Source of the DNA: Acanthornis magna
Lineage: Eukaryota > Chordata > Aves > Passeriformes > Acanthizidae
Direction of reading: 5' to 3'
Length of the DNA stretch: 64,000 nt
Assembly: GCA_036785705.1 (NCBI GenBank)
Contig: JAWUZG010000361.1
Span: 186,001 to 250,000, forward strand
Below, piece by piece: positions 14,940 to 26,784 of the stretch; positions within the stretch are counted from its first letter, which is position 1, and every line of letters begins with the position of its first letter. Under the pieces are notes generated by a model. The model saw only the letters and a program-made list of their open reading frames with translations. It had not been told where the DNA came from and ran no database searches. Position numbers and translations under genes: made by a program.

Positions 14940-14961
14940 GGTAGTAGGTAGTAGGTAGTAG
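14940..14961 (+). repeat. Short (GTAGTAG)n microsatellite
   Basis: Three copies of a 7-bp GTAGTAG/GTAGTAGT unit. Minor simple repeat. Confidence 0.8.
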
Positions 14962-17900
14962 TCTTTAGTCTCAGACAACCTCCTAGACATAAACAAGGAA
15001 GGACCCTGTAGGAAATGTGGCTTTTTGCCTCCTGTCAGTAGGAGATTTTGAGATTGCGTTGCCTGTGTTTGCTCTTGCCTTTTGCTCCTGAAGTTCAGAA
15101 GATACCATTACCCCTCAGTTGTGTCTTGGCGGCTACACTGGCTGCATTTGTATCCTCACAATTTTGGGAATATGGGACTATAGGAGGATAGAAGTGGCCC
15201 AGTGTTTTCTTTCCTCTTTTAGCATTTAAACTAATTATCTCTTTTATTTAAGTAAATTACTGAAGAAACTATCCATGTGTTTACCCAGTTCTTCCATATG
15301 CACTGGAAAGCAGCTGTGGCAAATTCAAACAGAAGGCATGGCACATCAGCTCATACCCCTTCCCTCGGACTTAGCTGTTTTTGGTTTTTGGGGTTTTTTT
15401 TAATGGTTGAATCCTGTAATTCCTTTGAGGATTAGAAAGCTCTCAAAGACCTTCGAACCAGTGTCTTGCTTTTGTTCCCTTCCTTGTAGGGAGAGCACAG
15501 AACATCCCCTTGCCGCATTGGTTGCTGTCCCTTAGATAATGCATAGAAATGATGAGACCCACTGCTCCTGACAGCCTGCCTTTTTTTGGTGGGGGGGTAG
15601 AGCGGGAGGAAGCAGCATTTTTTATCTGTAGATGTAGAGGTGTGTCAGGAAGCTCAAAGAAAATGCACTAGTTTGCATAATTTAGCATATGGAGAAGATA
15701 CCCAGAATTCAGCCTGACGTATAGGTCATATCTGTGAGAGGAAAAGGAAACAAAGCCCAGACTATGATTTGCAACAACACTAATTTATATTGTGAATTAT
15801 GCTTATAGCTGGCTGAATTTGACTGAGAAATGAGACTGACATTACACATATTCTTTGGCCCTTCTTTATCTTCTGCTGAGGAGGAGAGAAACAGCCACTC
15901 TGTCCTCAAACAGGGATCTTGACTAGGGGAGCCAGAAGCACGCAGCACATAAAAATTGGATAATTGTGCTAAATAGAACTTGGAACTTTTTGTTCTGAAT
16001 GCCCTTGTCAGACTGTCTTTCCTTATACTTGCCAGCTAATTAGCATCTACTGATAGTTATTTTGTTTCAGGGTGATAGGAAAACTTAATTTGTGCTGTTA
16101 ATTACTTTTCATCAATTTTCCCATCTTTGAATGGATAGTATATGTACCTGTACTCTTACTGAACTGAAAAAAACCCTCCTAGATGAAGTGAAAAAAAAAA
16201 TATTAGCTTGTCTTTTCTCACTAATTTTAATGATTTTTAAGAGAATGAGACTGGATTATGATACATTACATCTTAAGTGTAAATGCTAATTAAAATTGAT
16301 TATAAATTCTAGCAAAAGCATAAAGGCAGCATGCAGCTCAGAGAATTGTTTTCAAATGAATTCCTGGAATCTTTCTAGATGCAATCAAAATGTTTTTAAA
16401 CATTAATATGTTGGGTTACATAAAGAATTTTTACTTAGTCATTAGCCAGAAAAACAAGTGAAATCTTTATAATATGACCTATTATTGCTATCTAATGGAA
16501 ATAATTGTGGAGACAGCATAATGTAACTATGCAATGAGTTCTCTGAAATATATGTTCTGAAAGCTGATGAGATGACAAGCTGGATAAAATTGCCGTGTAA
16601 ACACAACTTGGTTATGGAGTGCAGACAACAGTTTCTTTAATTGTAGGTTTTGATTTAGTGGGACTCATACCTTATCTGTGCTTTTGCTTTCTGATGGATG
16701 GAAATGTAGCACTTTCTGAACATTTCTGTTTTGTTAAGGTCTGTCTTACTTCTTTGCTGGCAGAAAGTGAGGAATTGGGTTTAACTGGGGAGTGGAGAAA
16801 GACAGCCAAAGTGACTTTTGTCAGTAGAATCATTACAAAACTTATGGAGGCTTCTGCTGAAGTGTTACCAGGATGCCTCCTTAAGTCTATTTATGTTGGG
16901 CTGTGTAGCTGTGGAAGTTTGTCAGTGTCACTCAGAAGCTGGGGAGCCATTGTGAGAAGAAAGCCACTTGTGCTTTCTTCTCACTGTATTTGCAAAACTG
17001 TTCTCCAGCTCCACACCTGAAGGGATGCTGATTTCTGTGAAGGCTGAAGAGTCCAGTCCTGTCTATAGTTTACACTTGCACAACTCATCAGCACACTCCC
17101 TCCCCAGGGACACAACCCTCTCAGACACCAGAGGTGCACCAGGATGGGTGTGTCCCCTCTCCCTGCCTGCCATTAGTGCAAGTGCAAGGGCACGTCACCC
17201 AGGAGGAAGCTCACTGTGTGTGCTAAGGGGAGCACCAGGCTGTTCACCCATGGCTGCATGCTTTGGCCACTGTCACCAATAACCCTTCAGACTCCTGGTG
17301 GAAGCTCCTCCCTTGATTTCAGATAGCTCTGAACCAGATACTTGTTTTTTATAGGTACACTTAGTATTGCTACCATCTGCTTCTAATTTTCCCTAACCCA
17401 GTAAAAGATATATGTAACCAGAATTGTCTATCTGTTTACATTGCAAGTACCAAAGTTAAATAAAGAACAGCACAGCATTCAAACTTGGCAAAAGGCAAAG
17501 CAGGATCTGTCAGTGGGAACAGATTTTGCCTTCCTGATTCATGTGGCAATAGAGCAAAGGTGGCCACCACTCTTTAATGTACTTATGGTATAACTGTTTT
17601 ATTAGAACAAGGGAAGCTATTCCTAACACTCATTCACTGGATTTGTCTCTGAGAAAGAGGTTATGATTGTCACAGGAAGGGTGCCAATAGGTGGGATTGA
17701 TAGGTGACAGAAGTGTCCCTGAAAGAGCTGTCTGAGCCCTGGTGGGCTCCCTGTGGCTGGTGGAGCTCATGATACCTGGTCAAGGGGAAGGTGAGAAGCC
17801 CTAGGCAAGGGAATGATGCCTCAGTGATCCTGCAGGATGCATTTTGGGTGAGTGATTTGGATTGTTTTGCTATTAGTTGTCTAATTCAGCCAAAACTAGT

Positions 17901-18262
17901 TGAGCAGAGAGGAGGACATTAGATTTCAGTGGTATTTATCCTTCCTAAGAGTGTTACAGCTATTGGATGCTGGTAAAGGATTCATGCTTAAATTTGTCGG
18001 TAATAAATGCAAAACAAAACAGAGAAGCCAGCTCTCGACGTCATGTGTTGTTAATCGGTGGAAATCCTTGCCGCAGGCCATTGTGTTTATTAAAACATCA
18101 TGCAAATTCCTGACAGTGTTCTCTGGAGAATTAGTAAATGAGTGAAAGCATGCTTGGCTTAAGAAAAGCTGTGGCTGTAAATGTTTGGAGTACAGAGAGT
18201 ACTTGAAGGAAGTGTAGTTCCTTCTCTTCCTCTGCCTGTTTCTGAGGCTTTGCCTTAGCCTC

Positions 18263-18810
18263 TGTCATGGTTTAACCCCAGCCAGCAGCCGAGCCCCAGG
18301 CAGCTGCTCGCTCTCTCCCCCACCAGTGGGACTGGGGAGAGAATGGGAAGGGTAAAAATGAGAAAACTCGTGGGTTGAGATAAAGACAGTTTAATAGGGA
18401 AAGCAAAAGTCAAACACACAAGCAAAGGAAAACAAGGAATTAATTCAGTGTTTCCCAAGGGCCCCATCACAGGTAACAGTGACTTGGGGAGGCAAAAGCC
18501 ATCACTTCAGATGTTCCCCTTCTTCCTACTATATCCCCCCTCCCCTGAGCAGGATGTCACATGGTCTGGCATTTCCCTTTGGTCAGTTTGGGTCACCTGT
18601 CCCAGCTGTGTCTCCTCCCATGCACCTCCAGCCTCCTCACCAGCATGGCTGTAGGAAGAGCAGCAAAGACCTTGGCTCTGTGTATGCCCTGCTCAGCAGT
18701 AACAAAAACATCTCTGTATTATCATCACCATGTTCAGCACAAATCTGAAACTAAGCCCCATATGAACCACTGTGAAGAAAACCAACTGTACTGCAGCCAA
18801 AACCAGCACA
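18263..18810 (-). mobile_element. Solo LTR of a neoavian endogenous retrovirus (ERVL-like)
   Basis: The 548-bp element begins TGTCATGGTTTAACCCCAGC and ends AACCAGCACA on the plus strand, so it has TG...CA termini. I recognise this as a common neoavian LTR family from memory, without a database search. Sense is minus: read on that strand there is an ATTAAA polyadenylation signal (plus-strand TTTAAT at 18390-18395) and a degraded TATA-like GATATAGT upstream (about 18529-18537). It is nearly full length with scattered changes. No internal retroviral sequence follows on either side, so it is a solo LTR. Flanks (GCCTC and GTAAG) do not form an obvious 5-bp target duplication. ORFs at 18255-18929 are shadows of the LTR. 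Confidence 0.85.
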
Positions 18811-20628
18811 GTAAGATTCCTCATGGCTCTGTTCTTGTGGTTTTGTTGAGTGCTTTGCCTGATGTATTGCTCACAACCTTTTTCCTGTATGTCTTTGCTT
18901 ACAGTGTCATGTGTTTGTATATCCAATGATTTCTAGTCCTGAGAAGACAGCTGGTTTTTATTTGTTTAAGTAAGATTATTTCAGAAAGTAATTTCCAGAA
19001 AAACTGTTCCAGAAAAAACTCTTCCAAAGAGTTTGGAAGACTGCTATCAGCAAATGCTCTAGACAAGAAAAGAAATATTAGGAGAACATGCAAGCTCCAA
19101 CATTTTTTTTCAGGTGCTTTTTCAGGTTGGAAGAGGAAAGCTGGGAACAGAGGGCACTCAAGGGCTCTCTCTTGACACTCCTTTCCTTCTACAAATGCTC
19201 TTATGCTATTCTTGCTTTTACTCTTGCCACAACCGTATCCTCAGTATAAAACTGAACAAAGAGAATTTTCAAATGAATCAAACTAGAAAGCCTTTTTGAA
19301 GTATTTTCCAAGATATCTTGTCCATGCCCTATCACTCAAAAAGAGGTCTTAATTTCATCCTATATTATCACAGAGCTATGTCAAAAATATTTGTAGGAAG
19401 AAAATAGAAATTGTTGCCACCTGGAGCCAGGTAACTATTATTTCACATTCCTCAGGTCTGTGGGAAATATATTGTAATTATTTTTTTACTTAATTGATCT
19501 ATAGTTTCCGTCAATTTCATTTAAGTTTATTAGTCTATATTAAATGTTTTTGAGGAGGAAGATCTCTTTGCTTTCTCTTCCGATCTTGTGAATGGAGCCA
19601 TCCAAAAGCACTGCCATTTTCCTCTTAAAAAGACCAACCGAACAAAACAACCCACTCACATTGTAAAACAGACTTAAAACTGTCCTAGCAAAAATCTCTT
19701 AAAGTGAAGAGTTTCTATCTTTTTCGTCCTTCCTTACATGTTTAAGCTGGTGACTTAAGTTCACATACAGACTGATTCATTTTACCTTTTGACACAGAAA
19801 GAAGGTAAAATGAATAGTGCCATAGATTAAAGTGCTCTGTGACCAGAGGTAGAGCCAAGATCTTCAGTGACAACCTTTATAATATTGGGCAACAAACCAC
19901 AACAACAGTTGCTATGTCAGGCCCATGAATATGTGTCTGAGTTATAGCACATCTTTAACAGTTTGCTAGCTTTGATTTCAAGGTGTCAGGCAATGCTAAA
20001 GCCTCTGCATTTCAGTGTGACGTTGCAGTGATTAAACTTCTAGCCTGAATTTGGTTAGCTTCAGCTTCCATTGATGTGAATTCTTATGAGTTTGTCTGAG
20101 GAAAAAGCAAAGAATATCTTCCACACTGAGTCTATGCACTAACTGCCTCCTTATCGCATCTTAAATAAACTAAACAGATTGTTTGATGTAGATGCTTCCA
20201 ACATGAGTAGTCTCATTAAGATAATTGAAGCTTTCTGTGGGGAAACGATGCACACCTTGCTTGTGCATAAGCCAGTGCTTGCCTGCTGCTGACCGGAAAA
20301 TATGTGTGATGTGTCCCATTTTGTTATGCATTTCCACGGGTAAAGAATGCCTTCAAAGTTACAAGTGTGACCTAATGGTGTCCAAGACCTATAGAGATGA
20401 AAGGAGCTTCCTAGGAAAACAATTTTTCTCTAGATTTTCTGGTGCTGGAGCTATTAGCAGCTGTTTTCAGCAAAGTAGGAGATGGTCATACTGCAGTCTT
20501 TTGCCACTGTGAAGGTGTGAGACTGAAAGATGTGTGAAAGTTTTCTCCCTGGATGTTGGCCATGGTCGATATGTGGACCTCCTGTTTGATCTGCTTAATT
20601 TTCAGTTTCCTGGCTGTTTCCTTTGCAG
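18811..20628. other. Anonymous AT-rich non-coding DNA
   Basis: No gene or recognised mobile element is visible. It includes a small dyad at 19020-19040 (TCTTCCAAA-GAG-TTTGGAAGA) and the strong hairpin at 19775-19815, listed separately. Confidence 0.6.
19775..19815 (+). other. Perfect 14-bp-stem inverted repeat (hairpin)
   Basis: Left arm ATTCATTTTACCTT (19775-19788) and right arm AAGGTAAAATGAAT (19802-19815) are exact reverse complements around a 13-nt loop. The stem is AT-rich, so the folded RNA would be only moderately stable and the total length is shorter than a usual pre-miRNA. It could be the relic of a small inverted-repeat element or chance. Confidence 0.9.
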
Positions 20629-20714
20629 TTTCCTAATTAATTTTGCAATATTCATCCAGACCTTATTGACTGTGCTCCTAGTCTGTGCTGTGAAAACTCA
20701 GCTGAGGAGAAAAG
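20629..20714 (+). CDS. Weak candidate 86-bp exon with a hydrophobic frame
   Basis: The acceptor is TTTCCTTTGCAG and the donor AAAAG-GTAAAA. The only frame open throughout starts after one base and ends one base into a codon; it encodes a hydrophobic run (residues about 4-20, with IFIQTLLTVLLVC) followed by KTQLRRK, like a membrane segment with a basic stop-transfer tail. Its end phase matches the start of the exon candidate at 29469, giving a continuous basic stretch (RRK-G-KRGRKP). A different frame also looks protein-like near the 3' end, so the call is uncertain, and T-rich DNA often mimics a membrane segment. Confidence 0.2.
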
Positions 20715-23700
20715 GTAAAAAATAAGCCTTTTGCTATTCATATGCTTCACCCTCATAACCATCTTATCCTAGAAACAAACTGGAGAAGTGGTCTTTTAGT
20801 CCTTCTTTAAGTCAGGTGCAATTTCTTCAGCAAATGTGATCTTTCTTATGCAATCCTCATCCTGTTCCTTCACTGCTGTGTGTTTCTAAAGCAAAATGGG
20901 CAATGCCCCCTCTGCTGTCCTAGCAGACACATCCTAGTGAGTTGCACTTGCTCCCATTAGCAGATCTACTGATGCCAGTGAGAACGTGTTGCAAAAAGCA
21001 AATGTCTATTTAGCTATTGTTATCTACTTGTTTATAGTCATCATCTAATGCAGCTAACCTTGAAGGATGGCTCTTGACATGACCTTTAGGAATATTATAT
21101 TTGATCTGTGTCTAAGAAGCAGTTCAGATAGTTTTGGTTTGGCCTTGGTCTTGAAATAAGGAAAGAGATTCTTCTTTGGAAAAACAATGCCAATTTGTCA
21201 GTAAATACAACTGTTTGTATTGAAAGGACAGTAAGTCACAGTCAGATTTTTGAATCTGTTAAACAAAGTGTGCTGCTTTTGACCTTTTAGGGTGTAACTG
21301 ATTTGGGGGTCACAGTGATTCGATGTCAATCATCTTTCATGTGTACCGTGGAATCTCTGGTAAATCTGTTTAATCTATACTGGCTTGAGAAGGAAGAGAA
21401 AACGATCTGCTGAAGCTGATGTGAAAGGTGCATGTGTTGGGAGTGAATGGTGCTCCTTCTCACTAACCAGTCAGCTTGAGGAAGACAAGTAGCTGTCCCT
21501 GTTTCTTGCAGGTCCTTGTAGTGACCCAAGTCCCTCCCTTTGGATGAGTGCACCTGTGCTTTAGGGCTGTATCACTTCCCTGCTGCCAGTCATCTGGAAG
21601 GGAGGAAATGCCTCTCCAGTGTTTTTTCACCCAAGTACACTGTCACTGCACTCCACCTCAGCAAAAGCCAGCACTGACCTGTGCCTTCATCCATGTTTTC
21701 ACTCAATTTGCTGCACAACATATAGGATAATGTACGTGGCATGGAAACTGGGGCACATTTGGTGAAGTGAGGAGTCTGCAGACGCTGCTGCGGTGGCAGG
21801 AGGCTCTGTACCTTTAGAAGATTGTACTCGGCTTAATCTGCACTTTCTCAGATCAGCTCTAAGTTTGTGAAACATTTTTGTTTATTGTATTTCCAAATGA
21901 TATATTTAATTTCTATATACTCAGTGGAGTCTTGACTTGTATGAATGTTTATCCCACAGGCAGTGTTAAGTATCTTGCAAGCAGACCTGTCTGTGCTTTT
22001 CATGGTGTTCATTTATCTACATAGCCCACTCAAGGCTGTTTCAGCACAGGAAATGCTGAAAATGCACAGTGCTTCAACAGTGTATGAGCTGTTTATCTTC
22101 AGATGTACTTTTCAGGGTCTGGTTTGTGTGGTGCACTGAAGAAAACAGATCAAAGTGACATATCCTGTAATTTCATTACCTTTGTCTTACAAATTTTGTT
22201 TGGGCCTGTTCTCAATAGAATAGCACTGGGACCAAAACAGATATTTGAAAAATCTTTGAAGTTTGGAACGTATGGGAGGTAGAACAGACTTGTGACAGTA
22301 GACTCTGCTTGAAAGCTAAGCTGGTAATTTAATATACCGAATGCATTATGGAAACTGTTCATGTTTAGAAGCATCGATAAAGAATCAGTTCCTAAAGAAA
22401 ACCAAACTCTGTCTTAGATTTGCACAAATGCTCAGTTCCTGTGTTGGCAGTGAAACATATTTATCCTAGAACCACTTTTTGATGCTCCTTAGTTCTTTAC
22501 ATCCTGTCTAGTTATTAGCAGCAAACCTCATGTAAAGCAGCTGAGAAATGTTGCCAGGCCAGAAACTAAACTCTGTGTTATATCCTTTTGAATGTTTGAC
22601 TAATAGACAAGGAAGATAGCTTCCAGCTAAGGCACAGAATGTCTCATCTTTCTAAGCTGAAATTATTAATTTTACTGAGTTCTCACAAAGCACAACAAAG
22701 TACACAATATAATAAGGAGTCCTGTAAAGAAGTTTTCTGTGCTTTTAATTCTCCTTGAAATCAGGAATGGGCATCAATGATCAAGTTTTCAACTGAGTCT
22801 GGGTTTTCTTGAAAGATCAGATCCTTAAATTTTTGGTGGGATTGTTATTCCCAATTTTTAAAATTTTTTACTTTGGTTTTTCTGAAAAACAAGCTAAATA
22901 GAAATCATAAAATGGCTTATTATTTTATTTGTAAGTATTGAAATGGATATTTGTAGTTTAAAAGTGCAGATTTATACTTTCAAATTCCTAAAGGCATGGT
23001 AATTTCTGTGTGCATCTCCTGAATACTTTTTCAGAGTAAGTCTAGACCAAACTGTAAAAACCATAAATGAAACTTCAATTTTGTATAGAGATAGGTGAAT
23101 GAGTTACAGAAAAGAACACATGGAAGTTTTCCATTTCTAATACCCTTCAGAAATAACTCTTCATGGATCAATATTTGGTCTGGTACAAAATGTGTGATGC
23201 TGTTGATTAATCCAGCCAGGTTTGCTTAAACTGAATAGCCTAAAGTCATTCTTAAAGCTCAGAGAAAATGTGACTAAAAATGAGAAATGAAATAAAACAA
23301 GAATTTGAAAGTATTCCTTCACTAGTAATTATTAAGTCCTCTGTTTGGATCTAGGTAAAAATTTATATTCAGCTCTGCCTGATTCATTGCAGTGAGAGCT
23401 CTGTATGTCCAGAAAAACCCTGAAATGTTCAATTGATGAGCAGTGTTGGCCAGAATATAGTTTGCCATGCATGTTGCTTTTAAATTTAGGAAAAGTAAAC
23501 ATTTTTGTTTTGAATAATTTAAACCTGAAAATAGAGGTAACATGGGAAATGTGATCCTTATTCTGATCCTATTTCAGATTATGTTAAAATTAGCTTTAAT
23601 ACCATGCTTTAGCTGGTGGTATGTTTTGAAAAGAACAATTTATGGCAAGTATGTTTTCCTATTTTGGTGTTTCTGAACATAGTTATATGACCTATGGCAA

Positions 23701-23972
23701 TCAGGGAATTAGATGTTATATACTTTCAAATAAGGAAACTAAATTTTATATATTCTTCCTAATATGGGGAATTCCCTCTCCACGTACCACAGGAAAATCT
23801 AGTTGAGTTGATGGTTATAGCTGTGGAAAGAAATATTCATGGAAATACTAGTGAAAAATATGGAAAGGTGGTGCTTCACTCAGGATTTAGAGAGATCTAT
23901 AGTCTTTTCCTTGGTGCTTTCAGGCCGTAACTTGCAAGTCTTACTTGACTGAGTCCCTGGTTCTCTCTTCAG
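20715..23972. other. Anonymous AT-rich non-coding DNA
   Basis: Only chance-length ORFs on both strands (96 codons or shorter) with no motif. No repeat family was recognised. Likely intronic or intergenic. Confidence 0.6.
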
Positions 23973-24281
23973 GAGCTGAATGAGGAGCCAGAAGATGGCT
24001 CCTCAGTTCTCATCTCAGCTGGCCAAACTTCTCAGGGCCACATCCCAGGCTGCATCAGACTCATTATTCTTGATCACTCGTACCTCATGTCCCCACGTGG
24101 AGGGAGGGGAGTACTTCTCACCCATGTGGGACTGCTGGGAAGGTCAATGCTTTGTGAGACTGTGGTGCCCTTAAATATCAGAGGAACCAAGGAAGTAACA
24201 AAGACTGATCTTTTATTACGTAGATCTTGGTGTCCATTCCTCGTGATTTTTTTTTCCTACACATCTTTGCTATATTCTTGA
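23973..24281 (+). CDS. Weak candidate terminal exon, 102 codons then stop
   Basis: A good acceptor (CCTGGTTCTCTCTTCAG) precedes a frame that stays open for 102 codons and stops at TGA 24279-24281. It starts ELNEEPEDGSSVLISAGQTS, an acidic, soluble-looking beginning, and ends in a T-rich hydrophobic stretch that looks non-coding. An in-frame TGA lies just upstream of the acceptor. Phase 0 entry matches the phase 0 end of the candidate exon at 9129-9178. No known domain is recognised, and no AATAAA was located by careful search. This may be a cryptic splice site in front of a random frame. Confidence 0.2.
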   Translation, partial: ELNEEPEDGSSVLISAGQTSQGHIPGCIRLIILDHSYLMSPRGGRGVLLTHVGLLGRSMLCETVVPLNIRGTKEVTKTDLLLRRSWCPFLVIFFSYTSLLYS

Positions 24282-26338
24282 TATGTTCCCTGTGCCTGCT
24301 TCTAAAGACTGCATGCTGGAAAGAAGTGACACTGCTGCTTGGCTTTAGGGGCTCGCCTTTTCCTGCATGACTGTGCAGGCGCCCAGGATGATGCTATGAT
24401 CAACATCACAGCACCAGTTTCCTTTCTCAACTCTTAGTTGCTTCAGAAATTTATAAGATGCGGGAGGCCACCTTAAAGTCATAAATAGCTATGCACTGAT
24501 GCTGTTTTCATGTCATCAAAAGTCTTTTTGAGCACACTTGCATGGGTGAGCATGGTCAATACCCACACCCACATCTTAATTTTTAGTGGCATACATGCAC
24601 GTAAAAGTCCACCAGCATGGACCTGTGTTTGTATCCCATAAAGTTCTGTGCTTGTCACCTGCACAGCAAAAAATGTGCATATGATTTTTTTCCCAGATGT
24701 ACAGATTTTAGTTTGCTTTGCAAATTCTGTGTTTCTATCTAAGCTTTTAGTTATAGTTTGATTTTGATCCCTAGGCTGCTCCACTGCAGTGAGATTTTGA
24801 TGTCTGGAATGTGACATTTCCATGCATCTCAATTTCAGAAAGAACTGGCTAAATGTATACACTCTGTAGGTATGGAGACTACTTAAATATTCCTTAAGTC
24901 CTCTGGGGTCTGAGTTTTGGCAGCAGTTTTGTCCTCTGACAGTAAAGCCTGAGAAAAGGAAAACAGAGATGAGGAAATAAACTTGAAGGAGCTCCTTGTG
25001 AACGCTGACATTAGCTCAGTAAGGCTGATCTCCATCAGCCCCATCTATACTCAGTGGAGGAGATGGCATTTGTCCTCCACAGAGGGAGTCAGAACAGTCA
25101 GATTAGGCTTTGCTGGTGGATATTTTTTTCTCCATTGACTGGAGACTGTTTCAACACATTGTCTACACCTGATTAAATTAACCTTGATGAGTATTCTTTC
25201 TGATGGACTAATCTAAGAACTGAGTTCCAGTCATTAGGAAAGCTGATATGCGAATGGGATCTCTGTATCTTGGGCAACTTACCCTAAAGATCGGCAAATT
25301 AAGCAGCATTCTGAAGTTCTTTGTAGATCATTTTGCATTAGGGCTGTGTAATTCTGAGTGGACTTTGATCCATATTACCATAGACAGGACAGTTTAATGA
25401 ACACAGGGGAAAAGAGAAATGAGCATTAAGAGTAGGGGGGAGGAAGGAAAACAGTCTTATTTGAAACACTGGAGTTCTGACATGAAATCTTCAGTTTCTA
25501 TTTTTTCCTCATTAAAACAGAGACGCATGTAATTTTCATTTACTGAGTGAAAAGGGAAATGTGGAGAAAGCAATCTTGTAAATGAAGGAGATGTTCATGG
25601 CAGGAAAACTAGCTAACCCTCACAGCTGGAATATCTTCAGATGGCAGTGGTTCAATATCTGAAAGTACTGACCTTGTGTGGCCTTGTGGATTGCAAAAGA
25701 ATTTCAGGAAGTAACCTGAGCTAGAATGCTGGGTACTAATGGAACATTAGATACAAAAAGTTAGGCTCAGGCAATGTTATGATTGCAAGCAGAGAAACAA
25801 ATTGGAGAACAAACTCATTCACAGTATACTTATTATACTCTAATTACATCATTGAGTACTGCTGATGATGTTTGGGTTCTTTCTTACAATTTGAATGGGT
25901 GGTTCCATGCAGAAGAAATATTTATATCTATGTTTTATTCTTGTGACAATTTATCAATTACATATAGCATCGCAGGAAAATGAAAATGGGACTGACTCAC
26001 TAGCTTTCATTTTGCTTTAAAGAAACTGAAGTTGTGTTCTTTTGCTTGATGCGGTGTTGTAATACTCTTTCATGTAGAGAACAGCTTCTGTTATGCAAGA
26101 TGGCATACCTTTCTGAGGGTGTTAAGGGAACCACATTCCTAGGGTATTCCCTAGAGGCGCTCTGTTGTCGAAAATGCATAGTCTTGTTGGGAAGCCCATC
26201 TCTTTTGGAAAAATGAGAGCACCACATTCCTGCACTATCACTTCTGTGAAGCTGGTGCATCACAATGGGAAAGTGCACTTTGATACTTGTGCGGTAACAA
26301 AATTTGTGTCAGCTCCTGTAATATAATACATAAATTGG
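24282..26338. other. Anonymous AT-rich non-coding DNA
   Basis: No supported gene. The 127-codon minus-strand ORF at 24479-24862 has no recognisable features. No repeat was recognised before the LTR that starts near 26339. Confidence 0.6.
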
Positions 26339-26784
26339 TGTATTTGGTTTGTGTGGCCAGGTTATTACAGGGTGGGCTACAGGGGTGGCTTCTGTGAAAA
26401 GTCTTCCCCATGTCCAGCAGAGTCAGTTGGCTCCAAGACGGAGCCACGAGCAGGCCAAGGCCGAAGCCATCAGAGACAGTGATAGCACCTCTGGGATACC
26501 AGAGTCGAGAAGTGGGAGATAAAAAGCTGTGCGACTTCAGCCAGAGGGAAGTGTGAGAATAGCCCCAGTTCTCATTGTCTTAGTCTGATGTGAGTGGTAA
26601 TAAATTGTACTAATTTCCCTATGACTCACCTGTTTTGCCCGTGACAGTAACTGGTCAGTGACTATCCCTGTCCCTATCTTTCCCCTCCACGAGCCTTTCA
26701 TTATATTTTCTGTCCCCTGTCCAGCTGGGGAGGCGAATGGTAGAGTGGTGGGCACCCAGTGTACAGCCAATGTCAACCCACCAT
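26339..26784 (+). mobile_element. Internally deleted solo LTR of a second neoavian ERV family
   Basis: About 446 bp match, by recall rather than search, a neoavian ERVL-type LTR. The start resembles TGTNTTGGTTTGTGTGGCC with the diagnostic GGGCTACAGGGGTGGCTTCT at about 26375, then CCAAGACGGAGCCACGAGC. The end has TTTTGCCCGTGACAGTAACT (from about 26633) and CAACCCACCA. GAGATAAAAAG at about 26516 sits where the TATA-like region would be, and AATAAA is at 26599-26604, so sense is plus. The middle of the family as I remember it, several hundred bases between these landmarks, is missing. No internal retroviral coding sequence or target duplication was seen. Confidence 0.75.

Larger units (their letters stand above)
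9179..18262. other. Anonymous AT-rich non-coding DNA
   Basis: No gene is supported. The longest frame is a 133-codon plus-strand ORF at 16619-17020, whose translation has no recognisable domain and which is within chance expectation. A GC-richer patch spans about 17060-17310. Small tandem repeats and a TATA-like patch inside this block are listed separately. Confidence 0.65.
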
